From the NCBI GenBank assembly GCA_023653785.1, contig JAMKCH010022366.1, forward strand, positions 1 to 64,000: a stretch of 64,000 nt of DNA. The letters run 5' to 3'. The stretch is from Ophioderma brevispina (lineage: Eukaryota; Echinodermata; Ophiuroidea; Amphilepidida; Ophiodermatidae). The position numbers were made by a program, and so were the translations under genes. Below, piece by piece: positions 1 through 12,196 of the stretch; within the stretch, counting starts at the first letter, position 1; every line of letters starts with the position of its first letter. Under the pieces are notes generated by a model. That model was given only the letters and a program-made list of their open reading frames with translations. It did no database searches and was not told the origin of the DNA.

Positions 1-1650
1 GGAAGACCAGAGCCGATATATCCCGCAGAGAAATACCAAGCCTAAGGAATAGGCGCAAGGAAGAACTCTGAAGGAGACTGGAGTGCGACGTAGGCCTGGA
101 CAAAGGGCCAGAAGACCCGTGGCAGAGGCGGAGAACAAAGCTTCACAGCCCTGCAAAAAAACTGAGATCCGAGGAGGGAACCCGAGAAGCGCAGGGGCCC
201 GCGTAAAGAAGCGGCGGCAAAAAACCTAACCCAAAAAAAAACAGAGGAGCGGCCCCCTAGAGAGGGGGGTACGATCAGAGCACCACAGATAAACCCAACG
301 GGGAGAGGCCCGGGGAGATAAGGTGCGAGACTGAAGGAAGGCTAAAGGACCCAGCCCCGACGAAGGGATGAGAGATAAGTCCGACCCGGACCCAGGAGAA
401 GAAGACACAAGGAGAAGGAAAATCTCCGAGCTAATTCAGCAGAGAAGGGGACCCGAAAGAGTAATAAAGGCGAGTACTAGAGCGCGCCGCACCCAAAGGA
501 TAATGGGGGCTCGCCAAGAGACTCGCCAATAAACTCAGATCCCAAGAGGGAACTAGCTTTAGGGTCAGAAACGGACGCCTTACAGGAGCAAAATGGAACG
601 AGCCATTAACGTCACCGAGGACGAACCAAACAACCTTGATGTGGGAGGATGAGCTAGTCGACCGAAAAATCCAGGCAACAGACGATCGGAGAAGCTAACA
701 AAGCCTCAAAATGAACGAAAAAGTCCCGACTAAGGCTGTCACAGCCAGGAGAGGGAGGAACGATTCAGGCCTCGAATCGGAGGAAGACAGAAAAACCGAG
801 AGAACGAGGCGACCTCAGCAATAAAGGGAGCCGACGGCGCCAGAAACGGGCAACCAAGCAGCAGTCAACAGGCTAGATAATGATGAACTAGCACTCCCCC
901 AGATTGGGCCAAGAGTCCAATTCCGGCCCGAAAGTAGACAAAGCGGGTGAACCACCGAGAAGTCTACTAGAGGGGAAAACCAAGAGGTTAGCTCCGCAGA
1001 AACACGAGTGAGCCCCGAGAGGTGGACCGAGCTGAGAGCATGCTAACTGCTCGGGAAGCCCCAGCAGAAGCCTAACCAGTGGCGACTGTAAGCAGAGAGC
1101 AGGTGACAAAACCGTAGAAGGACAGAATGAACATGAGGAACTTCTGGAACGAACGACAAATCGGTATCGAGGAGGCAAAAAAGTAGCCGCTCAGCGAACT
1201 CCGGCTATGGGCAGAAGGATGCCACCAAGGAGATGTCCGCAGGCAGCACAGTGGCATCCGACACGATATATCCAGAGGAGAAAAAAGAGATGGCTACATG
1301 AACGGGGGAGAAGATACCGATAAAGGGATCACCAAAGCCTCGAGAGAAGTGAGTAACCAACTCGTCAACCAAACTCGAGACGTCAGGAACATGGAAGAAG
1401 GATCACAAAGGGGGAAAAACGCCCCGAGCATGTCCCAAGCAAGAGAGAAGAGCTCCCAACGACTTTAAAGTTCATGTCACAGACTTTGACCGACTAGAAG
1501 AGAGGGGATTAAAATCCCCCGTCGGAAGGGGCAGACCACCATGTCAAGGGCTCCCAGATCGTAAAGACAGGAGCCAGAGCAAAAGAACGTGCCCCAAGGA
1601 CCCCGAGGGTACCCAAGGGGAAAGCACAAGATCCAGTTGCAAGGCACGGC
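1..1650. other. GC/purine-rich stretch, possible decayed retroelement ORF
   Basis: The plus strand is strongly rich in A and G. Reading it with frequent frame changes gives long stop-poor, Arg/Lys/Glu/Pro-rich runs of the kind seen in disordered gag or LINE ORF1 proteins. No frame stays open for more than about 100 codons, and I recognise no domain. It lies directly upstream of a tandem repeat and a LINE-like 3' end, so it may be the 5' part of one element broken by indels. This is inference only. Confidence 0.3.
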
Positions 1651-2160
1651 GGGAAGACAAGACCTTGCCAACTGCCAAGAACAACTGAGGAAAGCCGCCA
1701 GTGAGGCGCGTCGGAGAACCCACCAAGAAAGGGAATAACCCCATCGCAGGGATTCCTAGCTAGTAAGTGATACAGTGCAATATTCTTGAGGAATTGCTAA
1801 ACCATTTACCAAATCGGTGCAGAACCAACAGGTACAAAAATAGTGCAAATTCCTAGTTAGTCGATCTTTAAAATAAAATTATGTAGGTGCTCAATTTATA
1901 TATAATCAGGAAGACAGACCATGCCCAACTCCAACGAACAACTGAGAAAGCGCCAGTGAAGGCGAGTTCGGAGAACCCACCAAGCAAGGGAAAACCCCAT
2001 CGCAGGGATTCCAGGCTAGTAAGTGATACGTGCATATTCTCTGAGGAAGGCTAACCAGCTACCAAATTCAGTTCAGAACCACAGTACAAAAATAGTGCAA
2101 TTCCCTTATTTAGTCGATCTTTTAATAATTTATGTAGGATGCTCAATTTATATATAATCT
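1651..2160 (+). repeat. two-unit direct tandem repeat, ~255 bp per unit
   Basis: Unit 1 is about 1651-1906 and unit 2 about 1907-2160. Both begin with GGAAGACA, share CAGTGA then GGAGAACCCACCAAG, CCCCATCGCAGGGATTCC, TAGTAAGTGATAC, ACAAAAATAGTGCAA, TTAGTCGATCTTT and TATGTAGG, and end CTCAATTTATATATAATC. Differences are mainly one-base gains and losses. The repeat spans the end of the GC-rich stretch and the start of AT-rich sequence, as in a duplicated 3' end of a retroelement. Confidence 0.85.
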
Positions 2161-2650
2161 TCTATTAAGGACACTGTATGGCAAGCATGTTCTATGTTTA
2201 ATTTGGCTTGAATTTGTTTTTATTCTTTGTATAATATGTGTAATATTTTTGACTCTTGGTATGTATGGTAACTTTGGGGCCATGTGTATGGTGTGTAAAA
2301 GTTTTTTATGGTATTTGTTTTTTTTTGGTGTGGGCGGTTGTGAGAGGTTTGCCTAATTCCGGTTTTGTTGGTGTTTTTTGGTGTTAGGTGTGTGTTTGTA
2401 GGTTGTGTGTGTAGGTGGTGTGTGTGGGTGGTGTTGGTTGTGCATGGATGGATGAGTGGGGTATGTAGGTTTGTGCGACATATTTGTTTCCATGCAAGAA
2501 TTTGGAGTAAAGTTTTACACTACCGTTAATTTTAGTGTCCATTCTTAACTATGCTTTCGTTATCTGTTTTATTGTTTTTAGAGAAATGTTGCTGAATTTG
2601 TATGCCATTTGGGCTACATGAAATGGGAATAAACCTGAAATGAAATGAAA
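2161..2650 (+). mobile_element. LINE-like 3' terminal region with TGAAA tail
   Basis: A T/G-rich stretch containing degenerate GT/GGT runs (2290-2470) ends in GGGCTACATGAAATGGGAA, then AATAAACC and a short TGAAATGAAATGAAA tail at about 2636-2652. A polyadenylation-like AATAAA followed by a pentamer tail is typical of CR1/L2-type non-LTR elements. No reverse transcriptase reading frame is visible upstream, so clade assignment is tentative. Confidence 0.5.
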
Positions 2651-2896
2651 AAGCCGCACAGTTGGGCAGAAACGGCATGGCAAGAAAAAACCCCGTAAGT
2701 GAAGAGATCGAACAACGGTAGCCTGAAAACCGCTGGAGGGGGGGGAACCCCCTAAGACCGCCCCCGACGAATCGGGAGCATCCCCCCGGGCCTGAAGCCC
2801 AGGAACCGCGCCAGGCCCGGACAAGCCCCAACTCTAGGCCCGGACTAGGCCCAACGTCAAGCCCGTACGACGAGCCCCAACGAGGGCAACAGTCGA
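2651..2896. other. GC-rich sequence with no recognised gene
   Basis: C/G-rich sequence between the TGAAA tail and the start of the duplicated segment. It contains a run of eight G at about 2738 and AGGCCC/GGGCCT-like words. No coding signal is recognised. Composition continues smoothly into the first 1.7 kb of the duplicated segment. Confidence 0.4.
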
Positions 2897-4560
2897 GCCG
2901 ACCAAAGCCCGAGTCCAAGTCCCCAGAGGGAGACATCAACAGGCTCTCACGCCGGGAGCCTAAGGAATGTACGAGAACTGTCAAAACCAGCCCCTATCTC
3001 CCGAACAAGCGGGGGAAGGGACCCACGTCCAGACACCAGACCCAACAGTGGGCAGTGTCAGGCAAAATGTTCGAAAGACCTAATGGGCTAGCCCAAGGGA
3101 CAGAAGTAAGCCTGGGGGCACAGGTAAGGTTAGGCACAGAGCAAACCACAAGCGCCCAGGACAAACAGCCCAGAAGGCGAGGGCATCCACCTGGGTGGGG
3201 CCACCCCAAGAAGGGAACCCCGATCACCAGCGTCAAGAACGAATACCACTCCCAGAACCGGCCAGAGCAGCTAGGCCCGAGCAACCAACCGTCATGTAAC
3301 TGATGTCTCGCGCCCACACTTAAGTGAGGACGGAGGGCAGCCAAGACGCGATGTTCAGGTTCCACGTACGGGTGTGGGGGTAAGACCAAGGGGGGGGGGA
3401 GGAAAAAAAGCCCCTACCCCAGGCTGGCCGGCAAGAATGAAGCCTAGAGGGGCCACGTTGACCGACACAGGCACAGGGGCCTCAAAAGCCCCGAAGGGAG
3501 CCAAGGTAAACACACAAAGCAGTGAGATTCAGCCCTAGGCCAGAGGGCAGGCTAGGCCGGCTAGGTCCGACAAGGGTCAAGCCAAGCTGCAGGGAAAGAA
3601 CCAAAGCAGCTTACCATGAGGGGAGATGAAGGGCCTAAGTTGCGTAGCGAAGGCTAGGCGATGAAAGCTCCAAGGCCTAGGCCAAGGCTAAGTCAAGAGA
3701 CCGCCAAGGCTATAGGCAGCAACCTCCCAAGGAAGTCGGGGGCTAAAGACCAAAGACCCGTATACACACAATGTGGGATACAAAGGTCTTGACCCCAAAG
3801 GGGGAACAGAGACTAGATCAGATGGCAACTGTCACTAGCCAGCTCGGAAGCGACACTAGGCCCAGCGATCCACAGGAGGGGAGCAGCCAAAGCTGACTTC
3901 ATAGCCCAAGTCCAAGTTCCCCAAGGGAGGAAGCGGACTAGGCTAGTAGAAGTAAGTCCAAGTTCCCCAAGGGGACAGCGGGGCGAGGCTAGTTAGCAGT
4001 AAGCCTAACAGTCAGAGCAATAAGAGCAGGACCGCAAAGGTCTAGATGGGCTAGCGCCTAATGGCAGAGATCCGAGGCCTCAAGTCCCGATGGTGCGCAC
4101 GGAGCGGGCCCGGATTAGCACCACAAGGGAGCTAGGCTACCGGCGGCAGCAACAGTCAGCCGCCAGCCGAGGCAGTGCGGAGAGCCCGGCGACCCAGAGC
4201 TGAATAGCCCATGGGAGGTAGCAGAACGGCCAAGGCTACCAAGCTCGAAGGGAGCCCGAGACGAGAAAAGCACCTGCAGAGACGGGGGCAGGTGCACAAA
4301 AGCTAAGGTCTGTGCCCCGACGAAGCTTGCAAGCCATAGCACGGCATGAAGCGGCCCCACACCCGGCCGACCGCCACCGGCCAGGGCAGGAGCTCCCGAG
4401 CACAAACCCAGCCAGAGGATGGGGGACCCTGCACGCAGGGTGCCACACCATCAGAGGGTATGCGTATGATAGTAGGCAGTTCCTACTAAAAATAAACTCC
4501 ACACATAGTCAAAGGGCATCCAAGTGAAAATGTGCGGCAAATGGCTGCCTTGTTTACCTT
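2897..4560. other. GC-rich 5' part of duplicated unit, coding status unknown
   Basis: G/C-rich sequence with many AGGCC, CTAGG and CCAAGG words, matched by 12225-14290 in copy 2. In copy 2 one plus frame reads RVCENCQKASPYSERHNGEK (12296 onward) and in copy 1 the frame breaks at the same place. This could be an old gag/ORF1-like fragment or structured non-coding sequence. Minus-strand frames rich in Gly, Ala, Leu and Ser are composition artefacts. I do not recognise a family. Confidence 0.3.
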
Positions 4561-5765
4561 TTTTCTGCTAAACAGATCCACATGACCGCAACGGCGCAAA
4601 AAGGACACATAATAAAGCTCTCCGATGGGCGTGAAAAGTCTCCGTATATTCCTACCAGGTAGAGCGCTTTATATCCAATATATAATCCAATAATATATCC
4701 AGATAGTTAAGGTATAGTAGTAGGAGTATTCCGTTTGAGACGACTATCAGTCCAGTATCAATATCTCAGATAAATTTGACTGCCAACAGAGCTGCGATGC
4801 GAAAACGGAATTGAGGAAGAGTAATGGCTGACAGGGTGTGACCTGGGGTCACTGGTCGAGACCATTTTCTCTTTTAGGGGTGCTAAAATAGGTATTTTGG
4901 GGGCATTCCACTTCTCAGAAGGGAAATGCATATATTTCAGTCAACATTGGTGTAAAGGAAATCAGCTCAGTGTAATGATTTGAGTAATTTCCTGATGGAG
5001 GGTTGTCAATGTCTTGGACTCTACCAAAATATGCAATCCATTTATTTGTATATAGGTATGAATCAAACCTTAGCACAAAATTTGACGAGTAAATGTTGGG
5101 TAAAATTTGTGATACATTTGACTAGATTCCATTACCGTTTAAGACTTTTTGGCAAATATCAAAGGTCATCAGACCTTGACTATTATTTCAAATAGGTAAC
5201 AAAAAGGGTTACAATCATTAACAAGTACCCAACTGCACAATTATTTCTTGGTGCTTTTTGATTTTCGCCCTTGTAGATGGAGTTGGCTGAGAGAGCTGAG
5301 GCTTTGAGGGAGGAGGCAGAGGAATTGGCCAGCAAACCAATGCATGACACCAGTCAGTAAGATAGAGAGATCCAGAGGAAAAGCTTTAACACACTTCCTG
5401 GACCTGTGCTAGGCAATTTCCTGGCCCTCTCACACCAATAATTTTAGCGGTAAAGATTGGCCTGTTGTGACCTGCAGCCAGCACAATTTTGTGGGTAAAC
5501 CAGATGATATCAGTTACAGTTTCATTGAAAAACAGCCTAGAGGCGAGACATGTCTAGAAATCAAAGGCAGGTTCTGTTCAAAATTGCCTACGTCACCCTA
5601 GCTGTTACAATTGGTTCAGCTTCAGTGCACTAAAACAATAAAACTGCTGAAGTGAATCTGGACTGGAAGTAGCCCAAAGTGCAGGGAAAGTGTTAAGATT
5701 GGAAATGGGAGTGGGCTTATAAACCAATATATTGCACCAGAGAACATATGGCTGAAGCTGATTAG

Positions 5766-5958
5766 AGGTTAATGGCTGAATATTTTTAGTTTCGAGTGCA
5801 TTGGCAAAAAAAATCAATGCACACGCGCTCAGTTTGACGACGAATAATGGCACAAGCCCCGCAGGGGCGCGTGCCATTATGAGTCTGGTCAAACTGACGC
5901 AAGTGCATTGATTTTTTTGCTAATGCATGAGAAACTAAAAATATGCAGACATTAACCT
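5766..5958. mobile_element. palindromic (hairpin) MITE, copy 1
   Basis: About 90-base inverted arms begin AGGTTAATGGCTGAATATTT on the left and mirror on the right as CATTAACCT. Both arms share TTTTTAGTTTC, ATCAATGCAC, CAGTTTGAC and ATAATGGCAC. The small centre is itself GC-rich and self-complementary (GCCCCGC/AGGGGCG). There is no coding capacity. It looks like a foldback MITE fixed before the 8-9 kb duplication, because copy 2 has it at the equivalent place. Confidence 0.8.
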
Positions 5959-8900
5959 AATTCATAAATGTTATTACAGCAGTCAGCACACGTTTTTACT
6001 AAAAAAAATCTGAATACGTCTTGAAATCCAATCGCGATGTTTGCAACGAAAATAATGCACACATCCGCTCATAAAATGAATCAATTCCAACGTCGCGCAA
6101 ATTTCAAGGACAAGCGTACGCTCATTTAAATACGCACTGTGCATGACACATATCACTGCATGATTTTTGTCCAATCATATATCGCCTCTCTAAAATAAAC
6201 GTTTATGAATGGTTCGCGGGAGCAAACCAGTACATGATACCAGCCTGAGTCACTAAACAGCTTAGCCCTGAGGGAGAAGTCATGAGTGCAAGCAAATCAA
6301 TGTATTACCTTCATTACACAACACTCGTTCGTTCGTTTAAGTCCAAAATCACAGTGGAAGATCTCTAACAGCTGATAGTTTTCAGCGTCAAGGTTGATTC
6401 AGGCCCGGGGATTCCTCGTGGGGACTTGTAGGACCTCACAGTCATCTACGATGTGGATAATGGTTTGTTAATTCCAAAATTGCAGTTTGGTGAAAGTTCC
6501 ACACTGACTTGTGAAGGAAGTGCTTTGTAAAGCCAGTGCCAGTTCTGAGTGTGTTGAGTTGAACCCATGCTTTCCTATCAACGTCACAGCCTTTGGGCTT
6601 GCTAGATGGGTGTTCCTTAAACTGCTTGAGGTTTTGCAAAAGGTAGAGGATGACCATGCTCAGACCATCTATCATGATCCAGGATGATCGATAGGGATAC
6701 TGTGACTGTTGTGTCGTGGATTGGGTAGCACAGTGATCCGTGGAATTCTCTGATCCGAAAGGAGTTGGTGGGGTGATTAGGCAAACCAGGTTCATCACAT
6801 CTTGGCGGAGCTTGATTGTCTGAAAGTTTCACTCCTAATGTTTGGAGCTATGGAGACTATGCCAGACAGAAATGGAAGATATTCCCCAAAAGCAACCACT
6901 AACAAAGCTCATTGTATCATTCACTGTTGATCCATACTGGTGCAGCTTTTCAGCAATTGAGTATGCCAAGGCAACAGTGATGTATGTAATGTGTCAGAGA
7001 TGCACCCATCAGTTCCTGCGGAAGCCTTCTGAGGAGATTGAAACGAGACGGCATCTGGCAGCGATGCCTTGTGGTGTTAATTGAAAGTAAGGCTGCGTCC
7101 ATGACCACACAGTAATTTGGGGTTGGGTGTGTGACAGTTTTCTCCAGCTAAAGTGATGTTTAAAAAGTTCTTTTTTTGTGCATCGATTTGCAAGGTGAAA
7201 ACCAGAGCTGACGGTCTAGGGTTTGCTGAGTTCAAGTGCCATCAATGGAAGAATGGGGCTTACAGTTGATGAGGGTCTCTGCAACACTACCTCAGCAGCT
7301 ATCCAAATTCGCCCATCGGGAGTACTGCAAACAATCTCCCTTTGGCATATGAGACGTCCATTTTGAATGGACTGGGGGCCAAGACAGACTTGTGGACACC
7401 GTCTGAAGTATGAGTTTCTACATTGCCCATTTGATGTACCCAGGACAAAAAATTGTGTCTTCGATGAGCAGCATTATGAAGCTTGACACGCCTTGACATT
7501 AGGGAAGATTTTGAGTATCTGGAGGTAGAGACCTTGATGGCAGACTGCCATCATACGCAGGAGTTAGATCTATGAAGACTGCTCAAAACTTTGCTTCTTC
7601 TGTGTATTACGCCTTTCATTAAAACACCACTAATGTTCTAAGAGGAAGGAAGAGATAAAACATTTGGTGAGTAACCCAACGCATAACACCGTCAGTAAAT
7701 GTAAACGCAGTCCTTTGTCATCCTTTGCACAGTTGCTATTTGCAGGTAGAGCCTAGAACGGAAATGATAATTACTCAGGGTGATACATAAAATGCATTCA
7801 CTCTCTTGAATGTCATTGTTTTTGTAAAGAGAAACCATCCATGCCCATAAAAGCCCACAACATCGATTAGGTGCCCACGCCATATCTGTGTTTAAAGGCA
7901 CTATCAGTGATTGCTAAATCAGAAAATCTAAAAAAAATCATCCAAAAATCAGATTTTTGTATTTTGTTACAATTATAGGGTCCTACGTCTAAAAGCAACC
8001 GAATAAGGACAAAATGGATATTTAGTCCTTACTGTCCGTGGGACAATATTTCAACACATAATTGAATGGGGATCATATCTTGGGACACTGCTATTTTCTT
8101 CCGTTTTTCTATCATTTTTTCGCTTGGAAAATATAACTCATGAGAGTCTATACAATTATCCTTCTCTTTTAAGCTATTCCTACCAATTCAAAATATTTTT
8201 TTTATCTTTGGGATAATCACTTGATATTGTCAATTATCCATTTCATATACTTTATAGTATTGTTGAATCATCTAGACGATCCCTGAAGTGGCGGGTTACA
8301 GGGTACATGTGGTCTTCCGATATGCACATCGTAAACGCCTAACCAAAATTACTTGCTTAAGTGCACCTGGGTGCTAATAAGGATGAATACAGTACTGCCA
8401 GTTAGGCTTCCCTGCAATGGCAAAACTGTGCCAAGGCAAATGGGAACCACAGGGGAACAATTTACTAGATGAAAATTGTCTTAAAGTTGGGTTTGGTTCT
8501 TTGAGTTGAGGTATGTTAAATAAAAGTACTTAAAAGTCTCTGGTTATGCCAGAGGCTGTTTTGAATCAATGCTATAATGCATTCCAATATTGCCTAATAC
8601 TGTAGTGTTTACTAACACGCAGTAGTTACATTTGGGGATAAAAAGATTCAAGAAGTTTAAGAACCACAAGCATTTCATGATCATGCAAAAAGTCCAGCAT
8701 GAAAGTTATTAAAACAGTAAAATGAACGTATACGCATCAATACTTACTTAATTGAAAACAATTTAAGTGTACATGCATTAAAAATTTCCAGGGTAAAATA
8801 TAATAATGGATTATTTATAAAGTGCCAGACTCTGACCCAAGGGTTTTTGCTAGGTAATCAGGTGTTGTCTCTTTTAAAAGGCCACGAATATAACCATCGC

Positions 8901-9194
8901 AACGTGCGACTTTAAAATCGCTTTTTTTGGGGAAAAAACGCTAGTAGCGTTTTGTCAATTGCTCCAGTGCCAATATCGTGGGGGCGGAGCGTGGAGGCTA
9001 GCGTTGAATTGAAGTCCGCTAACTTGCGTCAAGTCGCTTGTGTATGCTAGCGACTAGCGATTAAATATCGGCATTCGCTTTCCCATTCAGCAACGGAAAT
9101 GATGTTTGGCCCCTTCAGGGACTGCTTAGTATATCATTGGCATTATGACATGCTTATAAGAGTTTGTGCTCTGATATTTAGCAAAAATCAGATG

Positions 9195-9468
9195 GGCTAG
9201 TATCTGAAAGGGAGTCTTTAAATTTTAGACTTGGGTTTAACCCAGCGGTTAGTCCTATTGAGTGGACTTTTCCTTTTAAAAACACTGAAGTTATGTGAAC
9301 GGGTGAGAAAAGTTCTCATGGATGGGCCAGAAGGCCATCCATGAGGATGGAATTTTTCACCCATAAAAGCACATTTTTGGAGTACTGTTGAAGGAAAAAG
9401 GTCCACACGTAGAGACTAACCCTCTGAACCTGGGTCTAAAGGTTAGACTCCCTTTCAGAATACCAGCC
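9195..9468. mobile_element. palindromic (hairpin) MITE, copy 1
   Basis: The left end reads GGCTAGTATCTGAAAGGGAG and the right end is its reverse complement form (AGACTCCCTTTCAGAATACC then AGCC). The arms extend inward over about 130 bases: TTAGACTTGGGTTTAACC pairs with the GAACCTGGGTCTAAAGGTTA side, and CTCATGGATGGCC pairs with GGCCATCCATGAG. The element is 274 bp and non-coding. Confidence 0.82.
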
Positions 9469-11168
9469 ATAATGTACATTTTAAACATCCAAATTGTTTT
9501 CAAATACTGGGGTGTGTGTAATATTGGATTCATTCAATATGTTTGAATGTTTTCTTGTTTTGAATTTAAAGTATATAGTGCATTTCCCTTCCTCGATTCA
9601 GTGACGTCAGTGCGGTATTCACGTGGCCGCAGCATTAAATCACAAGCATTGATGCAATCACTGGAGAACCACACCACATGCCGGTTAAAGTCGGCACTTA
9701 GTCGTGACGAGCCATACTATGACAGTGTTGACGTCACTGACTCCATGGAAAATAATGCAATATACTATTAGTCTTGGCAAAGATGCCTCAAAGTTTAAAC
9801 ACCACTTTGCGCATGGCGATGGCTAAGCCGGAGCCGAGTGGAGCGAATTGTCTTTTGTTGCAAAATAAGCCACACTTCTGTACAAAGTTAAGATTAATGT
9901 GTCAATCAAAGTGTGTGATGGAAAGAATTAGTATTATGCCACCACCCAACATTAAGCAGCCTCCAATGGAAAAACTGCATGTTGAAGGAGTGTGGTGGCG
10001 ATGACTGAGGGATTTGTTATTTTGATGAGGGGGAAATGTACAGGTCTACTAAATAACCATGTGCAGACGATCTATCAAACCAAACTCTCTTTTAACAATA
10101 ATGCAACTGCCGACAGTAAACATTAAAACCAATCCTCAGGACTGTAGTATACATTGGTTGACAGTATTGTTACAATGAGCCCACACAGTGCCTTCACCAC
10201 CAATGTCTTGATTGTCCAATCAGTTCCGAGGATAGTTGGAAGATTTTTCATGGAAGATAAGAAAAATAAAACACAATTTTTGGGGAAAAAAATTATTCCA
10301 TTTCCCATATTGTACTGTACACATTGTGTACAGGACTCGGGACTGTAATAAACTAAAAATGAAATTAAGCTTTGATGAAAGCTATGCTAAAAATAATACA
10401 GTTTGAAAATAATTGTAACCTAAAATTTAATGATGAAAACCCCATGTAAATCGCGTCTAAAGAATAAATTTAGTGTTGCTATGATGAATGATGCAGAATG
10501 ATACAGAAGATATATTATAAGTTACTAAATACTGGAGAGGACACATGTGAAGATGATACATGTACTATTACTATGCCTAAAACCAGGCATGCTACATTGC
10601 TTAAAGGGGCTAGACTGCATTTTCTGGCACTCAAGTCACTCAACACTATTGACAATATCATGGTCCTTGTACATTTTTGAGCCAATGAATGTGGTGCAGA
10701 CTGATATGTGCCGACAGGCAGTTGACAAGCGAACCCAGGCAGCCAGAGCCCCCATCCCCCTTTTGCACATGGCCACTCAGCTCGTTATGCCTGAATTTGG
10801 GCCTCATATGCGCAATTATTTTGGAAATTGGTGCTTTCTGGAAATTTGCAGATATAAAAGACTGCAAAAATGGTTGGTATTACAATATCATAAGTGGCTA
10901 AACCTTTTTGTTGAAAAAGATAAAATGTATTTACAACCCTATTCCAAACATGAAGCTGAAAGGTAAAAAGCTAATAATGAACAATATTACTTAAAAAATT
11001 ATAGATCACCGGAACCCAGTGATAATATGGAAAGAGTTGTGATCATTTATGTTAAATAGGTCATTTTGAAATTTAAACTACTAGTTCTCCAGGTAGACAA
11101 GGAGTATATATTATTAATCGTGCCCTGGAGCTGGCCAGGCACGACAGTGTTGAAAAAAAAAACAAGGT

Positions 11169-11238
11169 GCGCTTGGCCGGATTCGAACGAGACCTTCGTA
11201 TACATGCACGACGCTCTACACCGACTGGTATCAACAGG
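11169..11238 (-). mobile_element. tRNA-like SINE head, unit 1
   Basis: On the minus strand it carries a B-box-like TCGAATCC before GGCCAAGCGC. The anticodon arm reads CGTCGTGCATGTATACGAAGG. The A box region is damaged by indels. It belongs to the ~270-bp repeated unit and is not a functional tRNA gene. Confidence 0.7.
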
Positions 11239-11450
11239 GTTGGTATTATGAGCGATAGATATTATATAAGGTTTAGGTTCGAACGATGTCTCGCTTTCCT
11301 AGCGATAGATCAGAACTGTTATTTAAACATATAAGAGGATATTTGTTTGAATTTAAACTACTTAGTTCTCAGGTAGACAAGGATTGTATATTATTTATTA
11401 ATCTTCCCTGGAGCTGGCCAGAGCACGACAGTGTTGAAAACACCCCATGT

Positions 11451-11526
11451 GCGCTTGGCCGGATTCGAAACGGGGACCTTGTTCTTACATGCATTCGACT
11501 GCTCTAACGATGAGCTATCAATGCAG
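11451..11526 (-). mobile_element. tRNA-like SINE head, unit 2
   Basis: Minus-strand tRNA-like core with TTGATAGCTCATCGTTAGAG as the A-box side and TTTCGAATCCGGCCAAGCGC as the B-box and acceptor side. The D-arm is shortened compared with unit 4. It is part of the SINE cluster. Confidence 0.7.
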
Positions 11527-11820
11527 GGTTGTATTAGAGCGATAGAGATTAATCTATAGGGTTAGGTTCGAAACGATTGTCCTTCGCTTGCCTAGGATCG
11601 CATCAGAAACTTCTATTTAACATATACCCGAATTTTTTTAATTAAAATTATTATATTTTTTTGTTTGTTTGGAAATTTAAACTCTTAGTCTCCAGGTAGA
11701 CGAGGATGTATATATTTATTATCTTTCCCTGGAGGTGGCCAGCGACGACAGTGTTGAAAAAAGGACATCGTTCGAACCTAACAACCTATAGATGATATCT
11801 ATCGCTCTAATACCAACCCT

Positions 11821-11890
11821 GCTTGATAGCTCAGTCGGTTTAGAGCCTCGTGCATGTAATACGAAGTAGCGGTCGAATCCGGCCAAGCGC
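11821..11890 (+). mobile_element. tRNA-like SINE head, unit 4 (best preserved)
   Basis: GCTTGATAGCTCAGTCGGTT matches an RNA polymerase III A box and D arm. TCGTG/TACGA form an anticodon stem around loop CATGTAA, and GGTCGAATCCGG is a B box and T arm. GCTTG pairs with CAAGC as an acceptor remnant. Position 33 of the loop is A instead of the near-invariant T, and the T arm has lost a base here. It is therefore tRNA-derived (Thr- or Ile-like) and not a working tRNA. Confidence 0.78.
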
Positions 11891-12117
11891 CCATGGGTTT
11901 TTTCAACACTGTCGTGCGCGGGCCATCTCAAGGGAAAGATATAAATAGATAAATCCTTGTCTACCTGGAGAAACTAAGTAGTTTAAATTTCAAAACAAAT
12001 ATAATTCGTATATGTTAAATATACAGTTCTGATGCTATCTTCTAGGAACGCGAAAAGGACATCGTTCGAACCTAACACCTATGAGATGATATCTATCGCC
12101 TCTTAATTACCAATCCT

Positions 12118-12196
12118 GCTTGATAGCTCAGTAGTCGGTAGGAGAGTCGTGCATGTATTAAATACGAAGGTCGCCGGTGCGAATCAGGCCAAGCGC
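12118..12196 (+). mobile_element. tRNA-like SINE head, unit 5
   Basis: Plus-strand copy with GCTTGATAGCTCAGTAGTCG, anticodon-arm bases TCGTGCATG and B-box-like GCCGGTGCGAATCAGGCC, ending CAAGCGC. Several single-base insertions are present relative to unit 4. The unit is cut 28 bases later, where the second large-repeat copy starts. Confidence 0.7.

Larger units (their letters stand above)
2897..11068 (+). repeat. large direct repeat, copy 1 (~8.2 kb)
   Basis: Copy 1 starts at GCCGACCAAAGCCCGAGTCC and ends at GTCATTTTG. It matches 12225-20953 base for base along its whole length apart from very frequent small indels and a few short gaps. The first ~1.7 kb is GC-rich and the rest is AT-rich non-coding sequence holding palindromic elements at 5766-5958 and 9195-9468. 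All open frames inside are short and none is conserved between the two copies, which argues against protein coding. A 5390-5590 subsegment recurs, diverged, near 58.4 kb, and about 8570-8700 recurs inverted near 37.1-37.25 kb. The unit is therefore itself built from dispersed repeats. Confidence 0.92.

Noticed and set aside
2532..2984. 150-codon minus-strand frame
   Set aside because: It crosses the LINE-like tail into GC-rich sequence and has no motif; the codon pattern reflects base composition.
9597..9750. Inverted CAGTGACGTCA words suggesting CRE-type regulatory elements or another MITE
   Set aside because: The second copy of the large repeat does not keep the TGACGTCA core at either site, so neither function is supported.
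11821..11890. Functional tRNA gene
   Set aside because: The anticodon loop lacks T33, the T and D arms carry indels and the acceptor stem is incomplete. It is repeated as part of a ~270-bp unit, so it is a SINE head.
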